Notes under the pieces: model-generated
What the model was told of the DNA's origin: nothing
The model's input: only the letters and a program-made list of their open reading frames with translations
Databases searched by the model: none
Part shown: piece after piece, positions 10,378 to 21,200 of the stretch
Layout: every line of letters starts with the position of its first letter
How positions within the stretch are numbered: position 1 is the first letter of the stretch
Translations under genes and position numbers: made by a program
Assembly (NCBI GenBank): GCA_001464965.1
Contig: LNEJ01000048.1
Span: 1 to 63,126, forward strand
DNA length: 63,126 nt
Reading direction: 5' to 3'
Origin: Gammaproteobacteria bacterium Ga0074134
Lineage (GTDB): Bacteria; Pseudomonadota; Gammaproteobacteria; Ga0077554; Ga007554

Positions 10378-11478
10378 TTAGAGCCGCATTGGCATCACAA
10401 CATACTTGCAATGCTCCATGCCGATACCCTGTATCAAGCAACAGCTATTGGCATCTGAAAGTACCAGCTGCACCTGCGCTCCAGTGACGGCAGAAAGCGC
10501 GTCTATCACGTAACTTACATTAAAGCCTATTTCAAGAGCATCGCCCTGATAGTCAACAGCGACCTCTTCTTCCGCCTCTTCCTGCTCAGGGTTGTGGGCA
10601 AAGATGCACAGACTACCCTTCGCCAACTGGAAACGCACGCTACGGTGTTTTTCATTGGAAAGAATCGAAGCGCGCACCAGCGCCTGTTTGAGCGTTTCCT
10701 TGTCACTGATAACAAGTTTGTCGCCACCCTGCGGTACAACGCGCTGATAGTCGGGGAAACGTCCATCGATCAGTTTGGAGGTAAAGCTTATTTCCGGCGT
10801 TGAAAGCTGGATATGGTTTGCGCCAAGTTGAACCTGAACCATCCGGTCTGAATCCTCAAGCAACCGTGACAGCTCTTGTATACCCTTGCGGGGTATAATA
10901 ATTTGTTGTATTTCAGACACTTTAATATCGACATCAGCATCACATAGTGCGAGCCGGTGGCCATCGGTGGCAACCGTGCGCAACCTGCCATCGGCAATCT
11001 CCAGCAACAGTCCATTCAGGTAATAGCGAATATCTTGTTGCGCCATCGCAAAACTTGTCCGATCAATGAGATTTTTCAAGATATTCTGTGCGACGGAAAA
11101 GCTGAGTACTTCATTGAATGAACCGATATTCGGAAATTCAGCTGCAGGCAGTGACGAGAGGGTAAAACGGCTCTTGCCGGAACGGATTACAGTACGTTCT
11201 CCCTCTACCGTCAGTTCCACTTGGGCCTGATCTGGTAATGCACGGCAGATATCCAGAAACTTACGGGCAGGCACAGTCGTTTCCCCGGCTTCGGACCCAT
11301 CGAATTGGGTATGCGCCATCATCTCGATTTCCAGGTCTGTCGCCGTAAGAGACAGTCCATCCCTTCCAGCTCTGAGCAGCACGTTGGATAGGATGGGCAG
11401 GGTCTGCTTGCGCTCCACAACACCACAGACCAATTGAAGCGGTTTCAACAAGTTTTCGCGCTGTATTGTGAGTTTCAT
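10378..11478 (-). CDS. dnaN: DNA polymerase III beta sliding clamp
   Basis: A 366-aa DnaN, the ring-shaped processivity factor for DNA polymerase III. The N-terminus MKLTIQRENLLKPLQLVCGVVERKQTLPILSNVLL and the C-terminus KYVVMPMRL are typical, and three repeated clamp domains of about 120 residues fit the length. It lies between dnaA and recF on the same strand, 51 bp from recF. A 126-bp AT-rich gap separates it from dnaA and probably holds a promoter. Confidence 0.97.
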   Translation of the reverse strand: MKLTIQRENLLKPLQLVCGVVERKQTLPILSNVLLRAGRDGLSLTATDLEIEMMAHTQFDGSEAGETTVPARKFLDICRALPDQAQVELTVEGERTVIRSGKSRFTLSSLPAAEFPNIGSFNEVLSFSVAQNILKNLIDRTSFAMAQQDIRYYLNGLLLEIADGRLRTVATDGHRLALCDADVDIKVSEIQQIIIPRKGIQELSRLLEDSDRMVQVQLGANHIQLSTPEISFTSKLIDGRFPDYQRVVPQGGDKLVISDKETLKQALVRASILSNEKHRSVRFQLAKGSLCIFAHNPEQEEAEEEVAVDYQGDALEIGFNVSYVIDALSAVTGAQVQLVLSDANSCCLIQGIGMEHCKYVVMPMRL

Positions 11479-11604
11479 AAAATTACCTGAATATTTAAAG
11501 TTATTGTTATAGTTATAATGCCCTATATTTTTCTAAAATTCATTTAAAAACATAATCTTATTATAATTAATAAAGATACATAAAACCACAGCTTAGAAGC
11601 TTGC

Positions 11605-12963
11605 TCAATTAGTCAGGGTTCTTAACAGGTTCGAATAATCCTGGTTAATGTGGTTATCACCCTCTTTCAGTTCCACTACTTTTCTGCACGCGTGCAATAC
11701 TGTAGTGTGATCCCGCCCCCCAAAGGATTTTCCTATTTCAGGCAGGCTGTGCTTGGTCAGCTCCTTGGCAAGCGCCATGGCAAGCTGGCGCGGACGAGCA
11801 ACCGAACGTGTGCGCCGCTGGGAAACAAGATCGGTGACACGGATCTTGTAGTAGTCCGCGACAGTCTTCTGGATATTTTCAATCGTCACCAAGCGGTCCT
11901 GAACAGCCAGCAAGTCGCGTAGCGCCTCTTTGGTGAACTCAACGGTAATGGGTTTGCCGGTGAAGCGTGCATTGGCAATAACGCGGCGTAGCGCCCCTTC
12001 CAATTCGCGTACATTGGAACGAATACGCTTTGCAATGAAAAAGGCAACCTCACTGGGTAGCTCACATTGGGTTTGTTCAGCCTTGTTCATTAGGATAGCA
12101 ACGCGTGTTTCCAGCTCAGGCGGTTCGATGTGTACCGTCAATCCCCACCCAAAACGCGATTTGAGACGTTCTTCCAGACCATCCACTTCTTTCGGATAAC
12201 GGTCGCAGGTCATGATGATCTGCTTCTGTCCTTCCATCAAGTAATTGAATGTATGAAAGAATTCTTCTTGAGAACGTTCCTTTCCGGCAAAGAATTGAAT
12301 ATCGTCGATAAGCAGGCCATCCACCGAGCGGTAATAGCGCTTGAAGTCGTCGATGGTGTTGTGCTGCAACGCTTTTACCATGTCGACAACAAATTGCTCT
12401 GAATGCAGGTAGATGACCTTGGCATCGGGCTTGGCCTTTAACATCATGTTACCGACGGCATGCATCAAGTGCGTTTTGCCCAAGCCAACGCCCCCGTAGA
12501 TGAATAAGGGATTATAGGCCCCGCCAGCGTTCTCTCCCACCTGCAGGGAGGCAGCATGCGCCAACTGATTGGACTTGCCGCTCACAAAGGTATCGAAAGT
12601 GAACTCAGGCTTCAGATTGCTGACGTGGTCCATCTCAGACGTGTCTTCTTTTGCGCTGTGATGACCCCGTCTTTTGATTGAAGTAGGCTTGGCGGCGGCG
12701 GAAGAGGCGTTTGCCGCCTTGGAACTGCCGATTTCCAGAATCAACCGAGGACACTCGCTATCCCCTGATTTTGTAAGAATATCGTTGATCTGACTGGAGA
12801 AGCGTTCATTAACCCAGTCCAGAACGAACTGATTGGGCGCAAGAAGGCGTAGCGAAGACGCATCCTCAACCGCATGCAGTGGGCGAATCCAGGTATTGAA
12901 CTGTTGTGGCGTGAGCTGGCTTTCCAGCCGCTCAAGACATCGTTGCCACAAAGAAAGCTCCAC
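11605..12963 (-). CDS. dnaA: chromosomal replication initiator DnaA
   Basis: A 452-aa AAA+ initiator that binds DnaA boxes and melts oriC. Domain I starts [28 protein letters not shown] Ser/Ala-rich linker occupies about residues 80-115. Walker [10 protein letters not shown] is at 157-165 and Walker B is [12 protein letters not shown]. The C-terminal HTH carries [16 protein letters not shown] chose the GTG at 12963 (the frame is open to 12990): it gives the family N-terminus and has TGGAG upstream. It is transcribed leftward, away from the adjacent origin. Confidence 0.96.
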   Translation of the reverse strand: MELSLWQRCLERLESQLTPQQFNTWIRPLHAVEDASSLRLLAPNQFVLDWVNERFSSQINDILTKSGDSECPRLILEIGSSKAANASSAAAKPTSIKRRGHHSAKEDTSEMDHVSNLKPEFTFDTFVSGKSNQLAHAASLQVGENAGGAYNPLFIYGGVGLGKTHLMHAVGNMMLKAKPDAKVIYLHSEQFVVDMVKALQHNTIDDFKRYYRSVDGLLIDDIQFFAGKERSQEEFFHTFNYLMEGQKQIIMTCDRYPKEVDGLEERLKSRFGWGLTVHIEPPELETRVAILMNKAEQTQCELPSEVAFFIAKRIRSNVRELEGALRRVIANARFTGKPITVEFTKEALRDLLAVQDRLVTIENIQKTVADYYKIRVTDLVSQRRTRSVARPRQLAMALAKELTKHSLPEIGKSFGGRDHTTVLHACRKVVELKEGDNHINQDYSNLLRTLTN

Positions 12964-13032
12964 GGATATAAATCTCCAGAAAGATGGCAATAGGGGACAC
13001 CAAGGACGAAAGTCTATACCTCTTGAGTGAGG

Positions 13033-13041
13033 TTATCCACA
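13033..13041 (+). promoter_or_regulatory. DnaA box (TTATCCACA)
   Basis: A perfect match to the high-affinity DnaA box, 70 bp upstream of the dnaA start codon. It is suitable for both origin function and dnaA autoregulation. Confidence 0.85.
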
Positions 13042-13400
13042 ACCTTGCGGCAGTTTTTTTTAACTTTTTGAAAGAAAAGATAATTTTGTTAATTGTTTGT
13101 TTTAAATAGTTTTTTTAAAATATTTCAGGGTAATTAAAGCGGTAGACTTGACATCTGGCTGTCCAGGTGCGATTTACAATACAACACTATTAATATGGAT
13201 ATTTATATGGTTTCGAAAATATTTCGCAGATGGCAACCCCATTCTTTAATTATCTAAATATTTAAAACCTTATTATTACTATAATTAAGAGCTTCATATT
13301 GCTGTATATGTTTAAAAAAACTTTTATATACATAGTATTGAATTAATCATAAGAAGGCGTAAAACCGCACGTCAAAGTGCCCGGGATCTTGTTGATGCTT

Positions 13401-13409
13401 TGTGGATAA
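13401..13409 (-). promoter_or_regulatory. DnaA box (TTATCCACA, minus strand)
   Basis: TGTGGATAA on the plus strand is the exact complement of the DnaA box. It faces the box at 13436 with 26 bp between them. Confidence 0.85.
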
Positions 13410-13435
13410 CTTTGGTTTATTAAAAACTTAGAAAG

Positions 13436-13444
13436 TTATCCACA
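13436..13444 (+). promoter_or_regulatory. DnaA box (TTATCCACA)
   Basis: The third perfect DnaA box, close to the 3' end of mgtE. Confidence 0.85.
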
Positions 13445-13496
13445 TGTTGTAAACACGAAACAGCTATTCTTCTTAACAGATCAGGCTATCTGTAAA

Positions 13497-14870
13497 TTAG
13501 ATCAAAAACACTGTCGCTAGCCCTAAAAAGGCCATAAATCCAATAACGTCGGTGACGGTGGTCAATACCACGGAACCCGCCAGTGCCGGATCGGCGCCCA
13601 TCCTGCGCAGTAGCAGCGGCAGGGTGGCGCCAACGAGGGCGGCGGTGATGAGGTTAATGGCCATTGCCGCTGCGATGATTGCGCCTATCCTGTAGTCCTT
13701 GTACCAGACGCTGGCGACGACGGCGACGACCGCTGCCCATAGGATGCCGTTCAATGCGCCTACGGCAAGCTCTTTCATCACTACACGCTTGGCGTTCGCG
13801 GCGCCAACACGTCCCAGCGCCATGCCGCGTATCACCAGCGTGATGGTCTGGCTGCCGGCGATGCCGCCCATGCTGGCGACGATGGGCATCAGCACCGCCA
13901 GCGCCACGATCTTTTCGATGGTCGCCTCGAACAAACCGATTACCCAGGAGGCGAGGAAGGCGGTCATCAGATTGATGCCCAGCCATACCGCGCGGCGTTG
14001 CGCGCTGATTACCACGGGGGCGAAGATGTCTTCCTCTTCGCGCAAACCGGCCATGCTCATCAGGGAGTGTTCGGCTTCGTCGCGGATGACGTCCACTACG
14101 TCGTCGATGGTGATGCGGCCCAGCAATTGTCCGGCATCGTTAATCACCGGCGCGGAAATCAGGTCGAGCTGCTCGAACAGGTTCGCTACCTCGCCCGCGG
14201 GCAGAGTGGCCGGGATACCTTCGACATCGCGCATCATGACTTCGGCCACGGCCAGGGAGGGATCTTGTGTCAGCAGATCGGCGAGCGATAGCAGACCGAT
14301 GTATTGGTCGGCGCGGGTCACCACGATCAGGCTGTCTGTCGTCTCGGGGATCTCGCCGCGCCGCCGCAGGTAGCGCAGCACAACATCCAGCGTCACATCC
14401 GGTCGCACCGTGATGGTGTCGGTGTTCATCAGACCACCTGCGGTGTCTTCTGGATAGGAGAGTACCGCCTCCACCCGCTGACGGTCCTGCTCGTCCATGG
14501 ATTGCAGTACGGTCCGGATTACCACGCGTGGCAGGTCTTGCAGAATATCCGCCAGGTCGTCGGTTTCCATGCCTTCGGTGGCTGCTACTAGCTCGTTGGT
14601 GTCCATGAGGCGCAGCAGGGACGCGCGTACTTCGTCACCGATGTGAGACAGCACATCTCCCTCAAGCTCCGCGTCTACCAGCTCCCATGCCAGGGCGCGT
14701 TCGCGGGGAGGCACGGATTCCAGCAAATGTGCGATCTCGGCGGGATGCAGGCTGTTGAGCATCTTGCGGGCGTTCACCAGCGCGCCGCCGCTCTCGAGCG
14801 CGGCGGCCAGCGCAGTGGTGAGGGTTTTCAGGCGCCCCTGGCGTGTTTCCTGTGCGACGGGTTCGGTCAT
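13497..14870 (-). CDS. mgtE: magnesium transporter MgtE
   Basis: A 457-aa Mg2+ channel. The N-terminal superhelical domain (LLESVPPRERALAWELVDAE) is followed by two CBS domains (about residues 140-265) that sense Mg2+. Five membrane helices follow from about residue 290, including the family signature PIVASMGGIAGSQTITLVIRGMALG. The start has GAGGG upstream. It lies between oriC and the Druantia island and is transcribed toward oriC, on the same strand as dnaA. I see no M-box or other riboswitch in its leader. Confidence 0.95.
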   Translation of the reverse strand: MTEPVAQETRQGRLKTLTTALAAALESGGALVNARKMLNSLHPAEIAHLLESVPPRERALAWELVDAELEGDVLSHIGDEVRASLLRLMDTNELVAATEGMETDDLADILQDLPRVVIRTVLQSMDEQDRQRVEAVLSYPEDTAGGLMNTDTITVRPDVTLDVVLRYLRRRGEIPETTDSLIVVTRADQYIGLLSLADLLTQDPSLAVAEVMMRDVEGIPATLPAGEVANLFEQLDLISAPVINDAGQLLGRITIDDVVDVIRDEAEHSLMSMAGLREEEDIFAPVVISAQRRAVWLGINLMTAFLASWVIGLFEATIEKIVALAVLMPIVASMGGIAGSQTITLVIRGMALGRVGAANAKRVVMKELAVGALNGILWAAVVAVVASVWYKDYRIGAIIAAAMAINLITAALVGATLPLLLRRMGADPALAGSVVLTTVTDVIGFMAFLGLATVFLI

Positions 14871-15076
14871 TTCAATCCCTCGATCCTCAGTGACCGTAAG
14901 TGTATGAAAAAGCGGAGGAGATTGGAAAGGCTATTGCAGCCCGGAAGGCTCGCCAATGCAGATCGGAGCTCCGCTTCGGTGCGCCAGCGCGCTCTTAAGT
15001 ATGTGCTTCTTGCCGTCACTTTGGACCTTGTCACGCCATAACATAAGGTAGCCTGAATAAAACGGACGCTCCCGAT

Positions 15077-15085
15077 TGGTATAAT
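15077..15085 (+). promoter_or_regulatory. extended -10 promoter element
   Basis: TGGTATAAT is a perfect extended -10 (TGn plus TATAAT). No good -35 is needed for this class. Transcription would begin near 15092, directly before the AGGAGGT of the small ORF. Confidence 0.5.
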
Positions 15086-15104
15086 CACTTATCAGGAGGT
15101 TGGT

Positions 15105-15182
15105 ATGAAAAAGGGCATAAACTACACTGTACCCACCGGAGTTTCGGGCGGAGGCAGTGAAAATAGTATTGGAATACCCTGA
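15105..15182 (+). CDS. hypothetical 25-aa small protein
   Basis: An ORF of 25 codons plus stop, beginning MKKGINYTVPTG and ending SIGIP. It has a near-ideal ribosome site (AGGAGGT, six bases before ATG) and a perfect extended -10 just upstream. It is too short for family recognition and has no membrane helix. It runs convergent to druE. It could be a real small protein, or the 5' stub of a gene cut off when the island arrived. Codon content alone cannot decide. Confidence 0.4.
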   Translation: MKKGINYTVPTGVSGGGSENSIGIP

Positions 15183-15255
15183 CCAGCATCACCATTTACA
15201 TTGGCCAATTTGACATAATTGTTCAGGTAATGTCCATCTCGTTTGTTTCAGAACG

Positions 15256-18200
15256 TCATTTGTGTCGTATTTTAGCAAACAAGTGTGTGGCAAAGGCTCC
15301 AGACTCTACGTCAATAACCAGTTCGGCGATTCGCATGCCTTGGATGAACAAGTCAGGCTCCTCGAAATCGAAGAATTTTCCACGACTAGCATTGTTAGCT
15401 CTCCAGTAAGAGACCCCTTGATCTAGTCGCACTGTCAGTACATGCGTAGAAGAAAACCGCATCATTAATGTACGACCATGCGGTGACTTTCGTTTATCGA
15501 CGGCACGAATTACTGCGTTCATGCTATTACAATCCAGAGCATGGCAAATTGCCCCATTACGTGATGCCATATCAGTCCAATCGTCCCAAACAACATTTCT
15601 TCTTCGATTGTTTCCGCAAGAAGGTTCATTGGTAGTGGTTATATTTATGGGCGGATTGTCCCAGCGCGCTATTCCAACTGTATCTCGAAGTCCCATGATC
15701 AAATTGACCAATAAGGCAGCGGCAAGGGGGGAGAAGAGATAGCGGTCATGGTATGAAATGCTGATGATATCTGCTGCGGAATCTGACAACAGTGCATTCG
15801 CTGCGGGATGCGACTGGGCAATGAGACTCCAAAACCGCTTGCCGAACCCCTGCAAAGGGCCATCTAATTCGTTACGCACTTCGATCTCTTTGTCACCAAT
15901 ATTTTCGGAACGTGAGCGCAAAGATTGGACAGCAATCCTTTCTCCGCCAATTGCCAGCGGCTCAAGTTTGTCTCCCACAATAAGCGGAGCCTGCCCAATT
16001 CCCCATGTCATGCCAAAAGCCAACGCCGAAACGTCTGAAGTTGTCCATCGGTACGCTTTCCCGTCTTCACGCAGTTCGGCCAGCACCAACGCATCACTAG
16101 CCTTGGGCAGCGTTTTCACAACACTCACCACGATAAGGGATCTTGGATAATCTACAAGGCTGGCAAGAAGTTGGCGATCCATATCCTCAAGTACGTCGTA
16201 ACAGCGCTTCTCAAGTACGATCTCGACCTTTCGATTGCCCGTAGCCAACTGATAGGCCAATGCGCGTAATGGTGAGGGGCCAATGTCCCAGTCATCTGGT
16301 GATCCACCGGCAAAGAGTCGCACCTCTCCGTCGCCTGATTTCCTACCTACTCGCAATACAGCTCCGACAATACCGCCGTACTCGACACGGGAAGATGGCC
16401 CGAAGAACGCCAACTCATCGGGTAGCCGCAGGGATTGTAACCATGTGTCTGTCAATAGTTTTAAAGCCGCGTGGCGATTGAGGTTCTCGGCAGCGAAGCG
16501 TTGATCGAAGTCGAGTACACAGTGAGGGCAGGCGCTATCACAATCCGCCCGGCAGTTGAGGCGATCACGAGCAATACGAAATATTTGGCCCATGAATTGG
16601 CTGGCGTTAGAGGCATAACCCGCTGCGAAACGATCATAGATAAGGATGGAGCGACAGCGAGTTCTGGAGTCCTCGGGACGGGCCTCTTTTTCGTCACAAC
16701 CTAACTCATTTGCTTGCACACCCAGCAGTTCGGCCAGAGAATCACGCAACGCTACGGCCAAGGTCAGCGCTGTTACTCGGTCATTCAGCCAGAGCCCCGA
16801 CTCATTCTTGAGTTGTATCTCCAATACGTCGGTGTAACCCTCATGACCGAGTGTAATACCGGGCTTGATGGCCCACTGCTCGTGGCTGCCCGGACACTCC
16901 TCGCGCCCCTCATTGCTGCCTTTAGTGTTCTTGCCACCGCGCAACTTTTTGTGAGGCGTGAGCTTCGTTGGCGTCGTTTCATCGCTCATGGGTACAGCAC
17001 GACCGCAGACGAGGCAGATGGCGTAGCCCTTATCATGTAAACCTTGGGATTGGTGAAACAGATGTCCTCGTGTAGTGATACGGAATTGGCCAAAATCAGG
17101 ATTAGGTAGCGGTGCCCATTCGCCATTGGCGCTCACCCATGGCGCCTCGACCGGAATAAAATCCTGGGACGTAACGTCGTTATCGGGCTCGTCGTAGAAA
17201 TCGACAGAAAATCCAGCGGGTTCCAAAAATGTGCGTCTGTTCTCCTGCTTTATTTCAGCATTGCACTCTGAACAATGGAGCGCTTCGTTCATGAGTCGTG
17301 ATGATCCGTTGTGGTTACAACGGTCACAGCGCCACGCATATCTGATTGCCTGTACTTCCCTTGCCTCTTGCTCGCTGGCTGGTGCTTTCCAGTTGAGTGT
17401 GATACCAGCAGAACGATAGACCAGTCCATCCATGACCACTTCCGCGCCCGGCGCGTATTCACGTAGTGCCATCACACTATCGCGACTGGCCAGTTCGCGA
17501 CGGCGATAATGATTGTCCTCACGCCCCTTCTTCTCGTCCTCGCGCTTCATCCGTTTGAATTGCGATACGGTGAGGTTGTCAAACGCGGCGATGTGGGTAG
17601 GGAATCCATAAGCAGGCAGAAAACCCTGGGTGGCAAGCTCCCGCAAAAGATACTCACCAGCCATTCGCTCCTTCTGGTATTGAACCGCTTTATGGGCCGG
17701 GTTGCTCTCGCCAGAACCTTTGGTGGCCTCGTCCTGACGATTTAGCGCCTCCCATTCAGGCCGCCAAATCGCAAGTACTTCCTCCATCGCCTTGCCTGCC
17801 TCCCGCACCAATTGCGCCGATTCTCGTCCCTCGTAGAGGCTATGGCGAACCAGTTGGCACAGCCCCCTGACGAGCCGTTCTTCTTGACCATCGAATGTTT
17901 GGCACCACTCGGAAAAACGTTCCGCAGGAGTTAGCCCTTCAGATGCAGTAAAAAACCAGCCACAGGTAAGCTTGGAAGCGTCTTGCCCGCTGGCGGCTAT
18001 TTCTGCCGCCAAAAAGTGGGTAAGCACTAGGGAGTTGACGTGACGCTGGACAATCACCGCGCTATTGAGTGCAACCATTGGGGCGGGTAGTGGGGTAGTG
18101 AAAGGCCAATCGGTCTTCGAGAAGACTATTTGGTCGTGAGGGTTGGATTTACATAAGGTGAGCGAAACTGAACGCGGTTCCTTGCGCCGCCCTGCTCGCC

Positions 18201-21200
18201 CGGCACGCTGAAGATAGCTGGCAGGATGAGGCGGGACGTTGTTCATCGCCACCATCGCGATGCCGCCAATGTCGATCCCCATTTCCATGGTGGTGGAGCA
18301 AGATAGGAGATTCAAGTCTCCGGTCTTGAACGCCTTTTCATAGCGATCAAGGCGATTGGCGGGCTGTTGGGCGGAATGTTCGGCGGCAACGAAATATGGA
18401 GAGAGCTCGATAGCGAAGTCATTGACTATCGGCCATAGTCCTTCTTCCCGTAGCTGACCAATTTCCACTTGCTTATTCAGCCACTCACGGCTGCGTGCCA
18501 TATGGGTCAGCGCGTCGGCATCTCCGCCAAACGGGTCATCGAAGAGAGGAATTTTGACCTGCTGGCATTTCATCGTGGCCTCTGCGTGCTGAAATGGCAA
18601 ATACGGAGTAATGCCACGGAGGGTGGTATCGAGAAAATGGCGGGTAACCGGGCAGACCCAAGCGGTCGTAATAGGTGCAAACGCCATCTGGTTCAGCGGT
18701 AGAATCCTGCGACCGCCGGCTGATGACTGAAGAATCCCGCTCTCATCGGTCAAAGCCTTCCAAGCGGCGGTCAGCGCTGAATCCACCACATCCTCGCTAT
18801 AGGGGGTCGCGATGTTGGCCTTGAGTACATGGGCTAATAACCTCACCAGGGTACTGCGAATATTAGGTTGTTTCTTGCCTTTTTGCAGGACATATTGGGC
18901 ACGGGGCCAGCGTCTTTCCTCCCTCGCTTTTTCCTTGCGATCCTGGTCTACCAACCAAGTTTGTGGAAACGGTATCCCCAGCCAGTGGCGACAGCTCTTC
19001 GATATATCCAGTGAACCGCCCGCGCGAACAAAGAAATCCAGCGCGATTTTCAACAGGCTGCGCCACTCGTCGAGAGTGAAGCCTGGGTGGGGCACGGTGA
19101 TTCTATTTAGCGCAGGATAGTGCACTGCCACCAGCCCCATAGACTCCAGATTATTGAGCCGTTTTGGCCGCCGCCCGAACTCCCTGACCAGAAACATACG
19201 CGCCAAGGCTAACGGCCCCTCCGATCCGCCGAAACTTTCATGCGATACATCATCGCGGTAGTGATGCAGCATGCGCTCGAAGTCCTGCCCCTGATTAGCG
19301 AGTTGACGCGCCATTTCATCTAAGGGAATAGGCGTGGGTTGGGACAAGGCAGTCAGCTGGCCTCGTTTTTTTTCCAATTCTTTTTCAAAGAATCCTCGTC
19401 CTTCTTTCTTCACATGAGCCAGTTGCGCCTCGAAATTTTCGATTTCTTCCTGGAGTTTTTTTGCCTCGACGTCAGACCGTTTCATGCCATCCCGCAATGC
19501 CAGGTGATAGACCAAACCACGCACCCGGTTCCGCTCCGATTCCTGCTGAAGCTTGGCAGCGACGCGGGCAGTTCCTTGACGGCTGTCATTGAAGGTAAGG
19601 AGGCGGCGACCGCGATAGGGGTGATCGGCAGGCTTGTCGCCGTCGGGCGCGAACTCCAGCAACGTCGGCAGAATTACGCCAAGCGAAAACGGCGCGCCGA
19701 TGCGCGCTTCCTGGAAGAGCTTGCGGCGACGAGTGCCATTACTGCCACCGCCGCAGCAGGGGCAAACGAGGCCGTCGCCACCATCATCTTGAACAATCAG
19801 CCGAAGGGTCGTCGTGGCGCCGCCGTCGTCAGCTTCCACATATTGGCGGCTCTGCCGCTGAATCACTTGCTCGCCGGTTTTGTCCAGCGGCCGATTGACT
19901 ATTAGAACCTTTCTCTCTGGACTTTGATGTGCCTCGTCATCGGGCTCTTGCTCCTCCTGATCAACATCCTCTTCGCCAGGTTCTGCCTCCAGTTCGAATT
20001 CATCAATGGCGTTAAAACCACGGGGTTGCAGTAACCTACCGCCGCGATCAGCAGCAAGAAGATGGGGCGCGCCGCAATCGTCACAGGCAACCAGTTCATA
20101 GGCCGGACTACCGCAGCGGCAATGCTGGCGTGGCTCCAGATAGATCTGCCCGAAGGGCCACTTGTCATCCTGCAATTCTGTGCCCGCCTTTTCAGGGCAG
20201 TTGGGATCGGCACAGGCCCAGATCCCGGAGAGGGTTTGATGAAAGAGGTGGGCGCGTAGCGGCAGGAATGAGAAACCATCGGCACTACGGGTAGCGCTCA
20301 GGAGGTCGAGCCAGCAGAGTGCCTCGTGCTGTTGGTCGCGGGTAAAGGGCGTCTCAGTTCGATAGAGCGTTTTGCATACATCGGACAGCCGCACGACCAT
20401 CCCATTGCCGCCCTTTTCCCTGTTCGTTTTTTCGTTCTCAATGAATAGATGGCGCATGGCTCGTGCCGTGGGGTGGGCCGACAGGGCGGTGTAGCGTTCC
20501 GGCGTCGCTTCTTCAGGTTTCTTCTCCGACTCTATTGTCAGCAGCTTGCCCAACGAGCTTTGCCGATCCGGGTCTTCGTCAGGCAGCACAGGAATATGGC
20601 GATGCCCGGCGACGAGATGAACCCGTTCTAGCCCAACCCCGGCCACGTCGGCCAAAAAACGCTTCAGCTTCTCACCCGCTTCACCGTTCGGGTCGCCAAT
20701 GGTGGCCGATGTAGCGACAAAACGCACCTGCTCAGGCTGCACGCCGAAGGCATGGAGCACGCGCCGTATAAGCAGCGCGATCTCTGCGGCCTGTGATCCC
20801 ACATAGGTATGCGCCTCATCCAGTACCACCCATTCCAGCTTGCCTTGGGACTGTTCCAGAATAGGCGCGTCTACAGTGCGTACCAACATGTACTCCAGCA
20901 TGGTGGCGTTGGTAACCAGGATCGGTGGCGGTGACGCGCGCAGCGTTTCTCGATCCATCGCCTCATTGGGATAGTCCCGCTTCTGGTGGGTAGGGAGCTT
21001 ATCCGGTGTATTGCCGTTGAACAGGCAAAATCGAATGTTGTCATCGAAGGCGTGGGTCCATGCCCGTAAGCGTTCCCGCTGGCTATTGATCAGGGCGTTG
21101 AGAGGATAGAGGAAAAGCGCCCGTACCCCGATCAAACGACTATTCTTCTCTGCCTGTAACCGTGCGAGCCGATCGAGGATCGGCACCATGAAGCACTCGG

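Larger units (their letters stand above)
12991..13496. other. oriC: oriC candidate region
   Basis: A 506-bp gene-free stretch upstream of dnaA, strongly AT-rich in the long T/A tracts at 13053-13135 and 13240-13350, which would be the unwinding element. It carries three perfect 9-mer DnaA boxes. Two of these (13401 and 13436) are close together and in opposite orientation near the mgtE end; the third (13033) is by the dnaA start. The dnaA promoter must also lie here. A GC-skew inversion would confirm it. Confidence 0.85.
14871..15255. other. 385-bp gap between mgtE and druE
   Basis: This holds the mgtE leader on the minus strand and, on the plus strand, a short ORF with a promoter (listed separately). 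I recognise no tRNA, riboswitch or transposase remnant. It marks one boundary of the Druantia insertion. No clear attachment-site repeat is visible when compared with the other boundary (25010-25206). Confidence 0.5.

Noticed and set aside
13148-13180. Sigma-70 promoter inside oriC (TTGACA at 13148)
   Set aside because: The best -10 (TACAAT) is 21 bp away and no plus-strand gene follows.
14871-15070. Mg2+ riboswitch (M-box or mgtA type) upstream of mgtE
   Set aside because: I could not find the conserved M-box stems or loops in the minus-strand leader.
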